Shown here: in pieces, positions 1-12,400 of the stretch | Position numbering within the stretch: the stretch's first letter is position 1 | Layout: every line of letters starts with the position of its first letter | DNA from: Amphibalanus amphitrite | Taxonomy: Eukaryota; Arthropoda; Thecostraca; Balanomorpha; Balanidae | Length of the DNA: 64,000 nt | NCBI RefSeq assembly: GCF_019059575.1 | Contig: NW_024881853.1 | Coordinates: 124,001-188,000, forward strand | Direction of reading: 5' to 3' | Notes under the pieces: model-generated | The model's input: the letters and a program-made list of their open reading frames with translations, nothing else | Told to the model about the DNA's origin: nothing | Databases searched by the model: none | Program-made: the position numbers and the translations under genes

Positions 1-861
1 TTGTAAGCCAATAGTTGTCCACCCAGTAACTGTGCTGCTGAGCCAGTCCTGTCCTGAACTCTGTCCAATTCTGGGCGACTGGGCGCTACAGCTCGTCTGG
101 TCTGGAGTGCTCATATGAGCCTATATGAGAGTGAGTGACTCCGGCAGTCTTGCGCTCTCTCTCAAGAAATAATGGCGGCCGCACGGATGTCTTGACAGGC
201 AGCTGCACGATACCAGTAGCAATCCTGGCACTCGCCAGCTGAGATTAGCTGCTCAGCAGGGCTTAAACCTAATTGAATACGCCATCTAGTGCCATTCGCA
301 TCATATCTTTCGTTACATTGCGATATGTAGTCTGCAATACTAGCGTCAATCTTCTTGAACAGGCTCGGCGTAACATGTTTGAGCAAAGTCATTGTGACTG
401 TGAGCCTAGGAGCTGTGTGGGAGCATTCAGCATAGCAGTAACAACGTAGCAGCGTATCATACATATATCAGCAGTTGACTTGAAATGAAGACTGGTACGA
501 GTACGACATCAATATGTGTTTTTTATTGTTGCTGCGTAGGTATAAATATTTTCAACAGTTTGAACAAACAAGTAGGTAAGCTGAGCATCCAGTTACTTGC
601 ATGGAAACATGGTCTATGACTTATATAATTGTACCTAAATTACATCATGAATTTGCAATGCATCTTTCTATTAGGCACACACATTTGGCATAGCCACTGC
701 CATAGACACGTCTTTTATCCACAATTGCATCCCCACTGGAAGGCTCGCGGGTGGCTGTTTCATTTTTTGTGGTTCTGTTTGCATATCTATGTCGTTAAAT
801 TCCCCCTTGAATTTCCGTCTAATTTCCTCAGCGACGGTCACTTGATTCCTATCCGCGGTTC
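1..861. other. upstream intergenic DNA, nothing recognised
   Basis: AT-rich sequence with no recognised gene, RNA or repeat. A 100-codon open frame on the minus strand (162-464) has an ordinary amino-acid mix but no family I can name and no splice context, so it is not called. Confidence 0.4.
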
Positions 862-1870
862 TTAACCCGCGCACCGACGGGGGTCTGCGCCAACTTCGCA
901 CCGACGGGGGGGGGGGGCGGATGACCGCCCCCCCTGAGATCTCGAGAATGAAGCAAGATAACGACAAGCGGTAAACGGCATCGGATACGCACGGCCAAGA
1001 TCTACAATTTTTACAAAGGTCATTTTCAGGTCAGGTCAAAGATGACGTCACAGGGGTCGAAAAAGTCAAAATGGCGGCGCTAGATATGGAGAGTTTTTCT
1101 CGAATAACTTTCGAATTAGTCAAGATAGGAACAAACTAAGGGCATCATCATCGTGATCCTCTCGTCAATCCGCATCGAATGATATATAGGTATGTTGACC
1201 TCGAAAGGTCAAGGTCAAAGGTTGACCTCAGGTCACGTGACCTCGAGGTCATCATGTATATCATTCGATGCGTCTTGACGAGCTGAACACAATGAGACCA
1301 TCCACGCGTCTGTATCTTGTTCCTGTACGAAGTTATTGGCCAAAAACCTTTGGTGACCTTTGATGACGTCACATGACCTCACAGCTGCCCAACAGCAAAA
1401 CAGACCTCAAGGTAGTGAAGGTTGATCGTATATGAAGTCATGTATGCTATATGGGGCCATTCCGACCCGTTTTAGTGGTAAAAACAGGGAGTTGATTTTT
1501 CCCCCATTGACTTATAATGGGGAGGTCGCGAAATTGACCTGACCTTAGGTCACCGATATCAAAATTCCGAGATATACAAATTGTAGCTACTAATGACTTA
1601 ATAATATCCTGCGACTTTCAAAGGCCTCCGACATCTACTGTAGCTCTGGCACGGTGACAAAGTTGCAAAAAAGTGACTTGAGGTTGGGTCATTCAAAGTG
1701 ACCTGGTGACCTGACCTTAAAAGGTAGGAGGTTCAAACTTGGACACCATGTGTAAAATAGATAAGGTTATAGTCATACCAAATTTCGCGGCGCTACGCGC
1801 CGCGGTTTTCCCGCTATTCGCGAAAAACCTCAGGGGGGCGGATATCCGCCCTCGTCGGTGCGAGGGTTAA
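862..1870. mobile_element. TTAA-flanked piggyBac-like MITE, family A copy 1
   Basis: Starts TTAA-CCCGCGCACCGACGGGG and ends CGTCGGTGCGAGGG-TTAA, so TTAA is duplicated around CCC...GGG termini, the hallmark of piggyBac superfamily insertions. Each end carries a G-run, a GCGGAT-type self-complementary core, and a C-run. The interior has many GGTCA/TGACC pentamers, TGACGTCA, and an internal imperfect hairpin whose arms begin at 1171 and end near 1272. There is no transposase frame, so it is non-autonomous. Close relatives sit at 12220 and 22607. Confidence 0.85.
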
Positions 1871-2539
1871 AGCCACTGCCTAAAAACACATACGTAAAAC
1901 ACACTCAGAGCAGAGCGCATATGATCCGTTGTCAACTTGAACAGTCGTAGCTGGCTCTCTACCGCACGAGGGGAAGGAGCCCACCAGTAGGCAACCCTCT
2001 CCAATAGGTTGATCGCCAGCAGTAAATTCGGACAACGAGCATGCATCCTGTTTCATCACGCTGCATTTCCCTCTGGACCGATCAACGCCACTTGATATCA
2101 ATTGCTTGCAGTAGTACCGCTAGCACGGTAGATAGATGAATACACAAAACATACGCAGTATATAGGCATTGAAGCCACCGTTTGCACTATACTTGCAGTA
2201 CTTACCTCCGTAAGAGCTTGCGTAAACATTTTGGGAGATGTCATGCTGTAGTTACGCATCATAGCAAAAGAGGGGCAGTGGCAGCAATTTCATTCGAATA
2301 TTTTCTTTTGTACACTGGCATAATCACTAACTTAATCAGTGGACTTTTTTGAAGATTTATAAATATCTCAAACGGAGCTTTACCGCATTTCAGCATTTTC
2401 GGCTCAAAGAGGCGTGTTTTCATGTAGCTTTCTGTCTACCTACATGAAACGCCATTCAGAGCCAAATATTGCGACGAGGACGGTTTTACAGAACAGAAAA
2501 CATCGCTACACCAGCTCCTACGACCAGCGTTTGCTCTTT
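1871..2539. other. upstream DNA, nothing recognised
   Basis: Mostly AT-rich sequence between the family A element and the CpG-dense stretch. There is a short imperfect inverted repeat near 2400-2465 (AGGCGTGTTTCATGTAG / CTACATGAAACGCC type). No gene is visible. Confidence 0.35.
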
Positions 2540-2860
2540 TAATCGCCGGTCCTTCATCAAGAATGCGTGTCTGTCAGAGGCAGCCGGCGCAGAATCGGCC
2601 CGTCGGTGGTCGACGGACGGCGGCCGGCCGGCGGCGGCGGTGGGGCACGGTCGGTCGGCCGGGCGGGCGGCCCGGCGGGCGCCAGTCTTCCCTGTGCCTC
2701 GGCGATGGGTGGACCGACGGCGCCTCGGAGCATGGACAGAGGCACAGATCGTGACCAAGAGAGCTGACCGGACGAGCGCCGCCGCAGAAAGAGTGAGCGC
2801 GTGTGGGTGGATGTGTTTCAAGCGAGAGCTGTGCTGGAGAGGACGAAACAGACCAGAGTT
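2540..2860 (+). promoter_or_regulatory. CpG-dense stretch upstream of nAChR exon 1 (possible promoter/5' UTR)
   Basis: This stretch is strikingly rich in CG dinucleotides and GGC/GCC runs compared with the AT-rich DNA on both sides. It ends about 380 bases before the nAChR start codon. A CpG-rich segment here would suit a promoter or 5' UTR, but no TATA box or initiator could be picked out with confidence. Open frames on both strands here follow from the high GC content and are not called genes. Confidence 0.3.
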
Positions 2861-3241
2861 ATCGTTGACATAAAGTGGTAAACAAGCTGCATAATCAAAG
2901 TGTTGAGGTGACTTCGATTAGAAGTTCGCGGTGTTTAGTCAGCGCATGGCCTTAGAATTGACTGGTGTAGTTGCTGAAGATAGCTTTCAATAAGTGTCAG
3001 CTAAACGGATATGGTGAACTACAAGATTGTATAGCGACAGACGAAACAATTTGCAGTAACTCGTTCCTTCATCCTTGCTGGGTTAAACTTCAGCTTCAGC
3101 AATCCATCGTCAAGAAAAAAGAGCTTCTTCAACGACAGTACGGCAACGGGTGAAGGCGGTACATGTGCCACAAGTCACCGCCATCGTCGCCATACTCTCC
3201 GGTAGCCCGTGTGCCGACATTCTTTCAGGCCCGGCCTGGCG

Positions 3242-3427
3242 ATGCAGCCGTCCGTGCTCGCCGTGCTCGCCCTGCTGGCTGTCCTGCCGGCCACCGCCAA
3301 CCCAGACGCTTCCCGGCTCTATGACGACTTGCTATCCAACTACAACAAGCTGGTGCGGCCCGTGGTGAACACAACTGATGTGCTGCAGGTCTTCATCAAA
3401 CTCAAGCTCTCCCAACTCATTGATGTG
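3242..3427 (+). CDS. nAChRalpha1: nAChR alpha, coding exon 1 (signal peptide and N-terminal helix)
   Basis: Encodes residues 1-62. The ATG at 3242 is chosen because it starts a classic signal peptide: a run of Val/Leu/Ala, then ATA at 17-19, with likely cleavage before NPD. The mature start continues into the family's conserved N-terminal helix ([12 protein letters not shown]) and the [10 protein letters not shown] strand. N43 in NTTD is a candidate glycosylation site. The exon ends in phase 0 at a good GTGAGT donor (3428). A CTTTCAG at 3222-3228 could be the acceptor of a 5' UTR intron. Many relatives split the signal peptide and this strand over two exons, but here they are together. Confidence 0.93.
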
Positions 3428-6400
3428 GTGAGTGAAACGACTCGAGGAACGCTGAATTCATAGGGAGGTCTTTTATGTTCGCTTGTGCTCTAGTTAGTGA
3501 GTTCAGAGTTTTTAGGCACGTCTGAGAAAACTTCCCACGCGTTCGATTCTGGCAAAAAGAAGTAAAATAAAGCCTAAGACGTGTTACGGAAAGAGTGGGA
3601 AGTAAGAATCAAACAAAGTCAATACAGGGACGATTGAAACAAATTTATATTTTAAAGGGGTGGGAAGCCACCAAATCGAAAGCTATTGAGAGAATGGCTA
3701 ACGAAACCGCTGACGTAGACCCACACACTGGCACTGGCGAGCGGGCTGCTTGCTATTCGGGCGGGCCCGCGGCTGCGATGTGTCTCCAGAGACAGCCTTC
3801 AGTGGCTCGGTCGACGGTGGACACAGCGCTGGTGTGGAAACGAATGACCGGCGATATAGCACCAGTGCTCGGGTCTGTATATCGGCCAACGGCCAACGTC
3901 AGAGCCCGCCACCAACCGCCTGGCACTGCTCGCTGAGTAACGTCGACCACTTACCGCCCAACAATCAACATCCACTGACCACCACCTGTCAAGTTTATCG
4001 GCTGCTCCCTCCCACGGTCCTTTTCCCCCACCGATCCCTTGTTTGCATCTCATACCATTCACTCTCCATTCAAATCCATCGACCACTAAGAAGATAATGG
4101 TAATAGCCGTTTTCACGACGGGCATCTGGTACACATTTGGTGCACATCTGGTGCAGATTAGGTGCAGATTTGGTCAAATTAGGTTCAGTGTATCCAAGTA
4201 GCTATCAGCTAGGGTTGCACTAGTTGTTCATATGCCAGCTTTGTCATATTATCAGGGAGTATCGTCGATTAATACACTGAAATGAATTCATAAAATAAAG
4301 ATATTTGCAGTAAAAGAGATTAGGTGCAGATTTGGTCAAATTAGGTGCATTCGCCGGATAGCCCGTCGTGAAAACGGCTAGTAATAACCAACTTATGTCT
4401 TCCGAATATCCCTCGCATGTGTAGGGGGGGGGGGGGGTCGGATGGACCCCCCCATGGTTTTTCGCGAATAACTCGCGTAAAAAGCGGCCGATCGCGACGA
4501 AACTTTCAGTACCCTCGCATTGATCAATTTGACACCTACCCTGAAAATTTCATGACCCTGGCCCAAATGACCTTTCACCTGTGACCTCTTTTCCGAGACC
4601 ATGTTTGGCCGGAATCGCGATTTCGCGTATGTCGGCTCGCACTAGCCGCGTGTTTGCAAGCTTTTCGTGGTTTCAAACGTTCAAACATGTGATTTGATGT
4701 TACTCCCGTGTGTGTCAAGGTCACCTGAAGGTCAGGTCAGGTCATTGACCTTTGGTGACCTCGGGTGACCTCGGGTCACTTTTTCGAGTTTCACATGTTT
4801 CTAGGCTAGTTTTTGGAGCTGAATTCGAATTTAGCAACCATTTGAACATTAACGAAGTAGATTTGGTGACTTCGTAACATGTTACGAAGCTGTCAGAGGC
4901 GGTTGACACGTACTACGAATACCCGTCACGACGCCTACTGGTTGACCTGACCTGACCTGACCCGACCTGGTCTAAATGCTTCAAGACATCATCTGTGATC
5001 AAAACTAACACGATATTCGTGATCAGCACCCCGAAAAACCCCTTAGCAGCCACACTTTACGACTTTCTAACAGGTCCCGATTTTCCCGACTTTGGGTCAT
5101 TGACCTGACCTGGAAGGTCAACCAATGACCTAGGACCTTAAAATTGGGTATCATCGGCTTCCTCTCGTCACGGGCAACACGCTCGTTTTTTCCGCGAAGC
5201 TCTAGCTCGATCAGGGGCCAAACGGCAAGGGGGGGTCCAACCGACCCCCCCCCCCCCTACACATTAGAAGCTGGCAAACGCCGCACACATGCGAGGGATA
5301 TCGTACGTAAGTAAGTACATGCTTACAGCACTTTTTATCTTTCGACGTATGTAAGGGTGATCGCTGAACGATAAGCATCTTAATTAACTGCCAACCACTC
5401 ACCAACTACCACCCATCCCTACCGTCCACCGTCCATCGTCCACCCCCTCCCCCGCCCACCGCCCAATAACCCCGCCGGATGAGCCGTCGATTGCTCGGTC
5501 CCATAGGGTTGGTCGCCTGACCGGCCACAGTACTCCGCCGCCACCGCCGCCACTATCGCTACTACTGCTGCGAAATAACCCGAGGGAGGCACATATTCCC
5601 CGTCCTCTGCCACTCTCCAGCCCCCTCTCTCTCTCTCTCTGCTGGTGACAGGCCAAAATCGCCCGGGGCGAGAGGAACGGTCAGCCGTCATTCAGAATCG
5701 AGACGCAGAGTCACTTTCGGCGGCGAGGAGCGGCGCGCCAGAGGCAAAAAGTGGCCCCATTTGTAGGACACGGGGCGGGCGGCGCGCCGCGGCGATCAAA
5801 GTGCTGTCGGTCTGCTTCTCGCATGGTTGGCTTGGACTGGCAGGGAGTGGCGCCGAGTGCTTCCAAAGATCAGCTGAGAGGCTCAGCGTGGACTCAGATT
5901 GCTGCTGCACACAAACTTCCACTTCCATTTGACTTTTAGATCGGCTGCAGCGGTCTGGTGATGTGAATTGTAATACGAGGCGGCGTATCCCTGTGGCGGC
6001 ATTCTTTTTTCTCATTTTTTATCATTTTTTTTTGTAAAGAAAGCATGCGCATGAATTTTAGTCGTCAAGCTTGATAATATGAAGGTTTATTTTTTATATC
6101 ACCGAATACATTAACAAGAAAATTGGATAGGTGTTAGATGAGCCCTTAGCGAATTGATCCACCTTTGATCCCAATCTCCGCTGATTTTACCCGGTCATTG
6201 TCTGTCGTGGCCGGCGCCGTGTTCGGTGCGCCGCTGGAAGGAGAGCGGCTCCATCAGGCGCGGTCTCCCCCGAGGCCCACCCATCGGCGACTCTCAAACG
6301 CCGCGTGCCGATTCCTCGAACCGACCTGACCGCCATCCCAAGCGGAAACTGTTGGAAGTGCTCTTTGTCTCAAATCGCCGTCGGGGACCAGGCCTAGGCT

Positions 6401-9400
6401 CTGTTGCTGGGCTCCCTCCGGCCCTGAAGAGCCCCGAACGCTCGGAACGGGCCGCACAGAGGTCATAAAAGCGTGTAGCAGGACAGTTGGGTGTCTGAAC
6501 AGTCTGAACTGGAGTTCGGCGGGCCGCTCACATGACAGATCGATAGGTGGCCCTCCAGACGGCCGTCCGTGCAGGGCGCCATTGAGGTCGGACGCACTGG
6601 ATCGTGCGGTGCATACGCCGTTGAGCCCAACTGAGGTTGCAGGGTCAAACACTAATCCAAGACAGATGACAGTCGTTCCGCCAAGCCGGGGCTCCGTCTC
6701 CAGCCCATGGCTGAAGCTTCATTAAGCTTTGCGATCCCGGCGAGCTGCCCCGAAATCCTGGGAGGCACTCGGCTCGATCAGGACCTTCCGGTCTCTTTCC
6801 GGTCCGACGTTCCCGACGGGTGGTCCCACCATCATCGGCGAGGCGTCACAGAGGGACCCGAGCCCGGATCGACACTGTAAAGTCGACCCGACCCGGCTGC
6901 CGTCGGTCATAGCTTCCGCTCGGCGGCGGAGACGGCGCCGGAACGCGACCCGGCGCCGGCACCGTCAATGTCCTGACGTCACGCAGCGGGGGGGGGGGGG
7001 GGAGTGCCATGACCGCCGGTAGTTGGTTGCCGGGGCCGGTGACGTCACTGGGTCAGACCCGCTGCATGCCGGGTCGGATTAGACTCCGTTACCAGGCATC
7101 AGTCCTTTCGAACACCCCTCGATGGTGCAGCAGTGGACACGGCTGACTTATCAGTCAAAACAGGAAAGAAAAAATCAGTACACCGTTGCCATTTTTTCAT
7201 GTGTACTTAAGTTATGAAAAGTAAGCTGGACATATTCAACAAGGCATTAACTGAAATTTGACATGGACGCATATTGTGTGATTATATAATAATAATACTA
7301 ATGTTGGCAGACGAAACTTTCAGTGTGCATGTAAAATCAGCCAGTTTTTACGTTTTTGAGAAACAATTCAGTCATCATCCCTACCTGATATTCATACACT
7401 TCTCTCAATGGCCGTTTGCCTGACACTGTTCGGTACCAAGCACATTATTCAATGTGATTTCTACTTATTCGACTGCCGATATTGAATCAGCTGCTGATGG
7501 GATAAATAAGTAACGCCCGCCCGCCCGGCTCATATGTTAGTGTCCGCCCTGATTTGACAACCCGGTTCGACACCCATTGATGGATAAACAGCCGAACAGC
7601 TTGGATCGCTCCCATTCTTAATGTATGCCTCAATCGCACTCAGTTCTGCTGGATAGTAGGATCGGCGCTCTACGGGGCTTCCTAATATCTTTGTCAAATA
7701 TTGAGCGGGAGTCTGATAGCCAATCTAATGCATACATTAATACTTGCTATAATGATATCAATAACTTGCAATTAGACCCATCGCGATTCTCCCTTTTATG
7801 AAAGCTCTGTATAAAAGCAATGAATACTGTTTTTGCATGTGATGATACTTTCGAACTTATGACAGTTGGGAAACAAAACTGATAGTGCTTGAACTGCATG
7901 ATGTAATGTCACATTTATTCATATGAGATGATACGTTAACCCGCGCCCTGATGGGGGGGGGGCCATTTTGGCCCCCCCCTGTGGTTTTTCTTAACCTTCC
8001 AGGCGGTGGGGGGGGGGCAATTTTTTGCCCCCCCTTTACTTTTTTCGATATATCTCGAGAACCGCTGCGCCGATCGTCACCAAACTTTCAGTACCCTCCC
8101 GGGAGCAGCTAGCGCACATGGTGACCAAAAATTTTTCCAAAGGCTATGATAGGTTGGCCGCTAATGACGTAAGAGTGACGTCATTTTTGCCATTTTCGAC
8201 CCAAAAAAAGGTTTCGCGGAAAGAGCTGTCAGGCCTACAGCTTTAGAGATACAGAAAAATGTTTTAGACATAAAAGGTGTGAAATCAAAAGGGCTACAAA
8301 ACTGCTATTTCGGTTTTTCGATTTTTTTTTTTATTTTGACCCCCAAAAATCAAAAAATAGATTTTTTGAATATAATAGCCAAAAAATCCAAAAAGTTTTT
8401 TGAATTTCGAAAAAACCGGAATATATGTGATAGTCCCTACCGCCTTCTATCTACATACCAAATTTGAGATCGATACCTCGTTTGTTGGCCAAGTTATAGC
8501 GAAAAAACTGTTCAAAATTGATGACGTCAAATTTTCAAACTCAATTTTTAGCAATTCTAGACCTCGTAGCGCAAAACAAAGACCACCATTAGACTCCCCG
8601 TGACGAGCTGCATCGAATCGATACCCATTTTGTGCAAAAATATCAACTTTGAAATTTGACCTTTTTTGACCTGACCTTGACCTGACCTCCACCAGAAAGT
8701 GACCTAAACCGTACCTGATGCTCTTATAACCAACACCATTGAGTTGGAAATGAAAAACTGGCCATAAAACATGCATCACATAACCTTAGTAAAGTTGGGC
8801 TCATGTGGTGACCCTTGGTGACCTTTGGTGACCTGACCTGTGACCTGACCTGGTATGACCAGTGACCTCTAATAGCAACATATGTACTAGACAACTGACG
8901 CCTTATCGCTGATTTTCGACAAAATGCGTTTTACTCGGTGTTATAGCGCTTTCCCTAGAAGCCCTGTGAACGGTGAAACATTTTATCTTTGACCTGACCT
9001 GTGACGTCATCGGTGACCCCGAGGTCAATGAAATTTGGTTTCCCTCGACAAATTTGACAGGGCTATCGAACGCCGTTTGAATTTTTCGGATCCGTCCAGT
9101 AGTTTCGGAGATACGGGGGGGGGGCAAAAAAGTGCCCCCCCCCACCGCGTGGAAGGTGGCTGGTAGGCCCACCGCCTGCCGGGTTAAATAGCGAGAAAAC
9201 GGCGGCGCTGCGCGCCGCCAAATTTTGGGTACCTTACCGGACATCAATTTGACACCTTCACACAAAATTTCAAGTCACAGGTCACCTCAGGTCAGGAGTT
9301 ATTGAGGTCAAACTGAGGTCATGTTCGAGTAAAAATGAGCAAAAAACATGACATCTTGAAACGCTCACCAATTCTACAGTTCACAAGCAATTTTAAAGTT

Positions 9401-12400
9401 CTTTATGTGGTTGTGTAGAGAAAAAACGGCGCTACAAAACTGCTATCTCGGATTTTTGAAATTTTTGGATTTTGACCCCCAAAAATCAAAAAAATTGATT
9501 TTTTTAGAAAAACTCAAAAAATTTCCAAAAATTTTTCGAATTTCGAAAAAAAACGGAATATATGTGATAGTCCCTGCGCTCTTCGATATACATACCAAAT
9601 TTTAGATCGATATCTCTTTTTTTGGCCAAGTTATAGCGAAAAAACTGTTAAAAATTGATGACGTCAAATTTTTGAACTCAATTTTTAGCAATTCTAGACC
9701 TCGTAGCGCAAAACGGAGACCACCATTGAACTCCCCGTGACGAGCTGCATCGAATCGATACCCATTTTATGCAAAAATATCAACTTTGAAATTTGACCTA
9801 ATTTGACCTGACCTTGACCTGACCTTGACCTGACCTTGACCAAAACATGACCTAAGCTGGCCCTAAAGTCTGTCTGACCCACATAATCGCATTTGTCATG
9901 TAAAATGGACCATAAAACATGTATCACACGACACTTTCATATTGTGACCCCCCAGTGACCTGACCTCTGTGACCTGACCTGGTATCAGTGACCTCAAATA
10001 GCAAAATATGTGTTTGAAGAACATTTCCCCATCGATGATTTTCAATGAAATGCATTTTACACGATTTTACAACGCATTTCTTGAAATGCCTGTAAACGGT
10101 GAAAATTCGACCTTTGACCTGACCTGTGACGTCATCGGTTTGACCGAGGTCAATGAAATTGGGTCACAAGGTAGTTCCCTGTTGGGGCTATCCAACACCG
10201 TTTACCGCTTGTCGCTATGTTGCGTGGTTCTCGAGATCTGAGGGGGGGCCAAAATGGCCCCCCCCCCCATCAGACCGCGTTGCTCGGCAGACCCCATCTG
10301 GGCGCGGGTTAATATAACACTTCTGAAAAAGCAAATAATGCCTAACAATGTTTACGTAGTATCCACCTAAACTGCCCCAGTCTGCTTCCATTCTGCGCTT
10401 ATTTACGTTAATGGTTATTAGGTAATTATGGGCATCTGCAGCTTATCACCCAAAAATACGATGGTCGTAAAAGCCAACAGAGAGCCGGCGCGCTCCAAAA
10501 CAGGAATAATGAGCCACTCTATTCAGCGCGAGCCGTGCGATCGTTGACAATATTTGCAGCAGCAGATGGCACAGGGCCTGGACTTGGCGGGGTGAGATAC
10601 TTCTCTGCAGCTGCTCTTGGAAGTTAGACCAAAGTGCAATCGTCTGAGGTCTTATACCGGTGCAAGAAATGCATTACCACTCGTATCACTGAACTAGATT
10701 TCTTGATTATTTTCTTAATCAAGAACAGCGATTTCGATTCGCAATCCTACATTCTTTACTAAAGCCTTATTGATAAGTTGCAAGCGACAAACAATAGCTG
10801 TGCAATACTTCGAAGTATCTATACCTACCAAAGTGTGAAAATCCTTTGATTGCCTCAGAGTTTTTTATGGTCGCTAAATCTGGTTCCGAGTGTTTCGAAG
10901 AGCACAAAATCGCAGCTAATCCTCTCTAAGCTCTTCCAGGCTGAAGCTTCAAATGGGAAGCTTCAAGCTGGCGCAGCTTGTCCCACCCGAAACGTTTACA
11001 TCCAGCATTTGTCTTGATTCTAGTAGAATAAGTTAAAAAAAAATATTTGGAGAATTGACTGGTATAACTAGTAAGAATAGCGATAATACTGGGAGCCGTA
11101 TTAGCCAGTATCAGCATAGCTGTCGATTTCTCTCTTCCTTTTCTCCTTTCTTATCACGTAGGCTCCTGTTTTTTTTTTTTTAGCGCAGACAATGTTACTT
11201 GTTTTTTTTTCACTAACCGCTGGTTTTAAACAGACTTTATATCCCAAGTATTTACCTCCCAAATCAGTATAATCCCATCGGCAAAGATGCGGACGAGCGC
11301 GTGCCAATAGCTCCTACTCCGTGTTGGCAACTACGAAATTTATTCCACCATCGAGGCTCAAATTGCCTATTGACACTTTGATGACAACGATGCTGACTCT
11401 TTCAAGGAGAGGGAATGGTTCGTCCTTTCTATTTTCTACAAACTTATAGTGACTCCGACTCCCATGCCAAAAAGTCAAATAATGATGTGTGCTCGCTCCG
11501 GCAAAGGAAAACGGATTTTTATGTTATAGTATGTTTTCGAGGCTTCTTTGTGTTTCCCTGTGTTCGCCCAATCGTTTCATTGTCATAATCTCCGCAAACT
11601 ATTTTGCTGTCACCCCAGAGACTGAATCATAGTTCAGTCGTTCTGGTGCGCCAGTCCATCGGCCTTCATCTTTACTTGACATACAATAGTCGGTAGTAAC
11701 TGCCAATGGACACCCTTCTGTTTATTGGCCACGCGCTGATCAGTTCAACCTTGAAGCACATTCTGGTAACTGCAGGGTGGCGCAAAAAGTGTTCAGTGGC
11801 TATCTCCCTTCATTCACATCAATTACAGCCCTAGTTAAAGTCGCTTAGGAAGCCAAAGGGTGTTTCATATACACGGGGACAACTCGCTGACGATGGCTAT
11901 GGTTGTGCTGGCGTGGAATTTCTGAGTTCTGGCACAGACAGACAAAACGGGCGATTGGAAAGATTGAATTTGTCCGAAAGCTTTGGACACCAAACCATGG
12001 ACAGTGGAAACCATTATAAGATTGTTTAGCATAACGTAACACTATCAGGTTATTCACTACACCTACGAAGCATGGCGTACCGAGTAGTGAACCACACTGT
12101 GCAGTAACCGCTACACATGTTTCTTTTTGTGATGTCTGAGGTAGCAGCGCTTGCTTTTTGCAATCTCAGAGTGGTTATATCTCGTCTGTCGAAGTGTCGA
12201 GTCGACCATCCTCTGTGACTTAACCCGCGCACCGACGGGGGTCTGCGCCAACTTAGTACCGACGGGGGGGGGGCGGATGACCGCCCCCCCTGAGATCTCG
12301 AGAACGAAGCAAGATAGCGACAAGCGGTAAACGGCATCGGATACGCACGGACAAGGTCTACAATTTTTACTAAGGTCATTTTCAGGTCAGGTCAAAGATG

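Noticed and set aside
162..464. 100-codon minus-strand frame near the window start
   Set aside because: Plausible composition but no recognised family, splice sites or supporting context.
2469..2873. 134-codon open frame just upstream of nAChR exon 1
   Set aside because: GC-driven composition, equally long frames on the opposite strand and no domain. More likely 5' UTR or promoter sequence.
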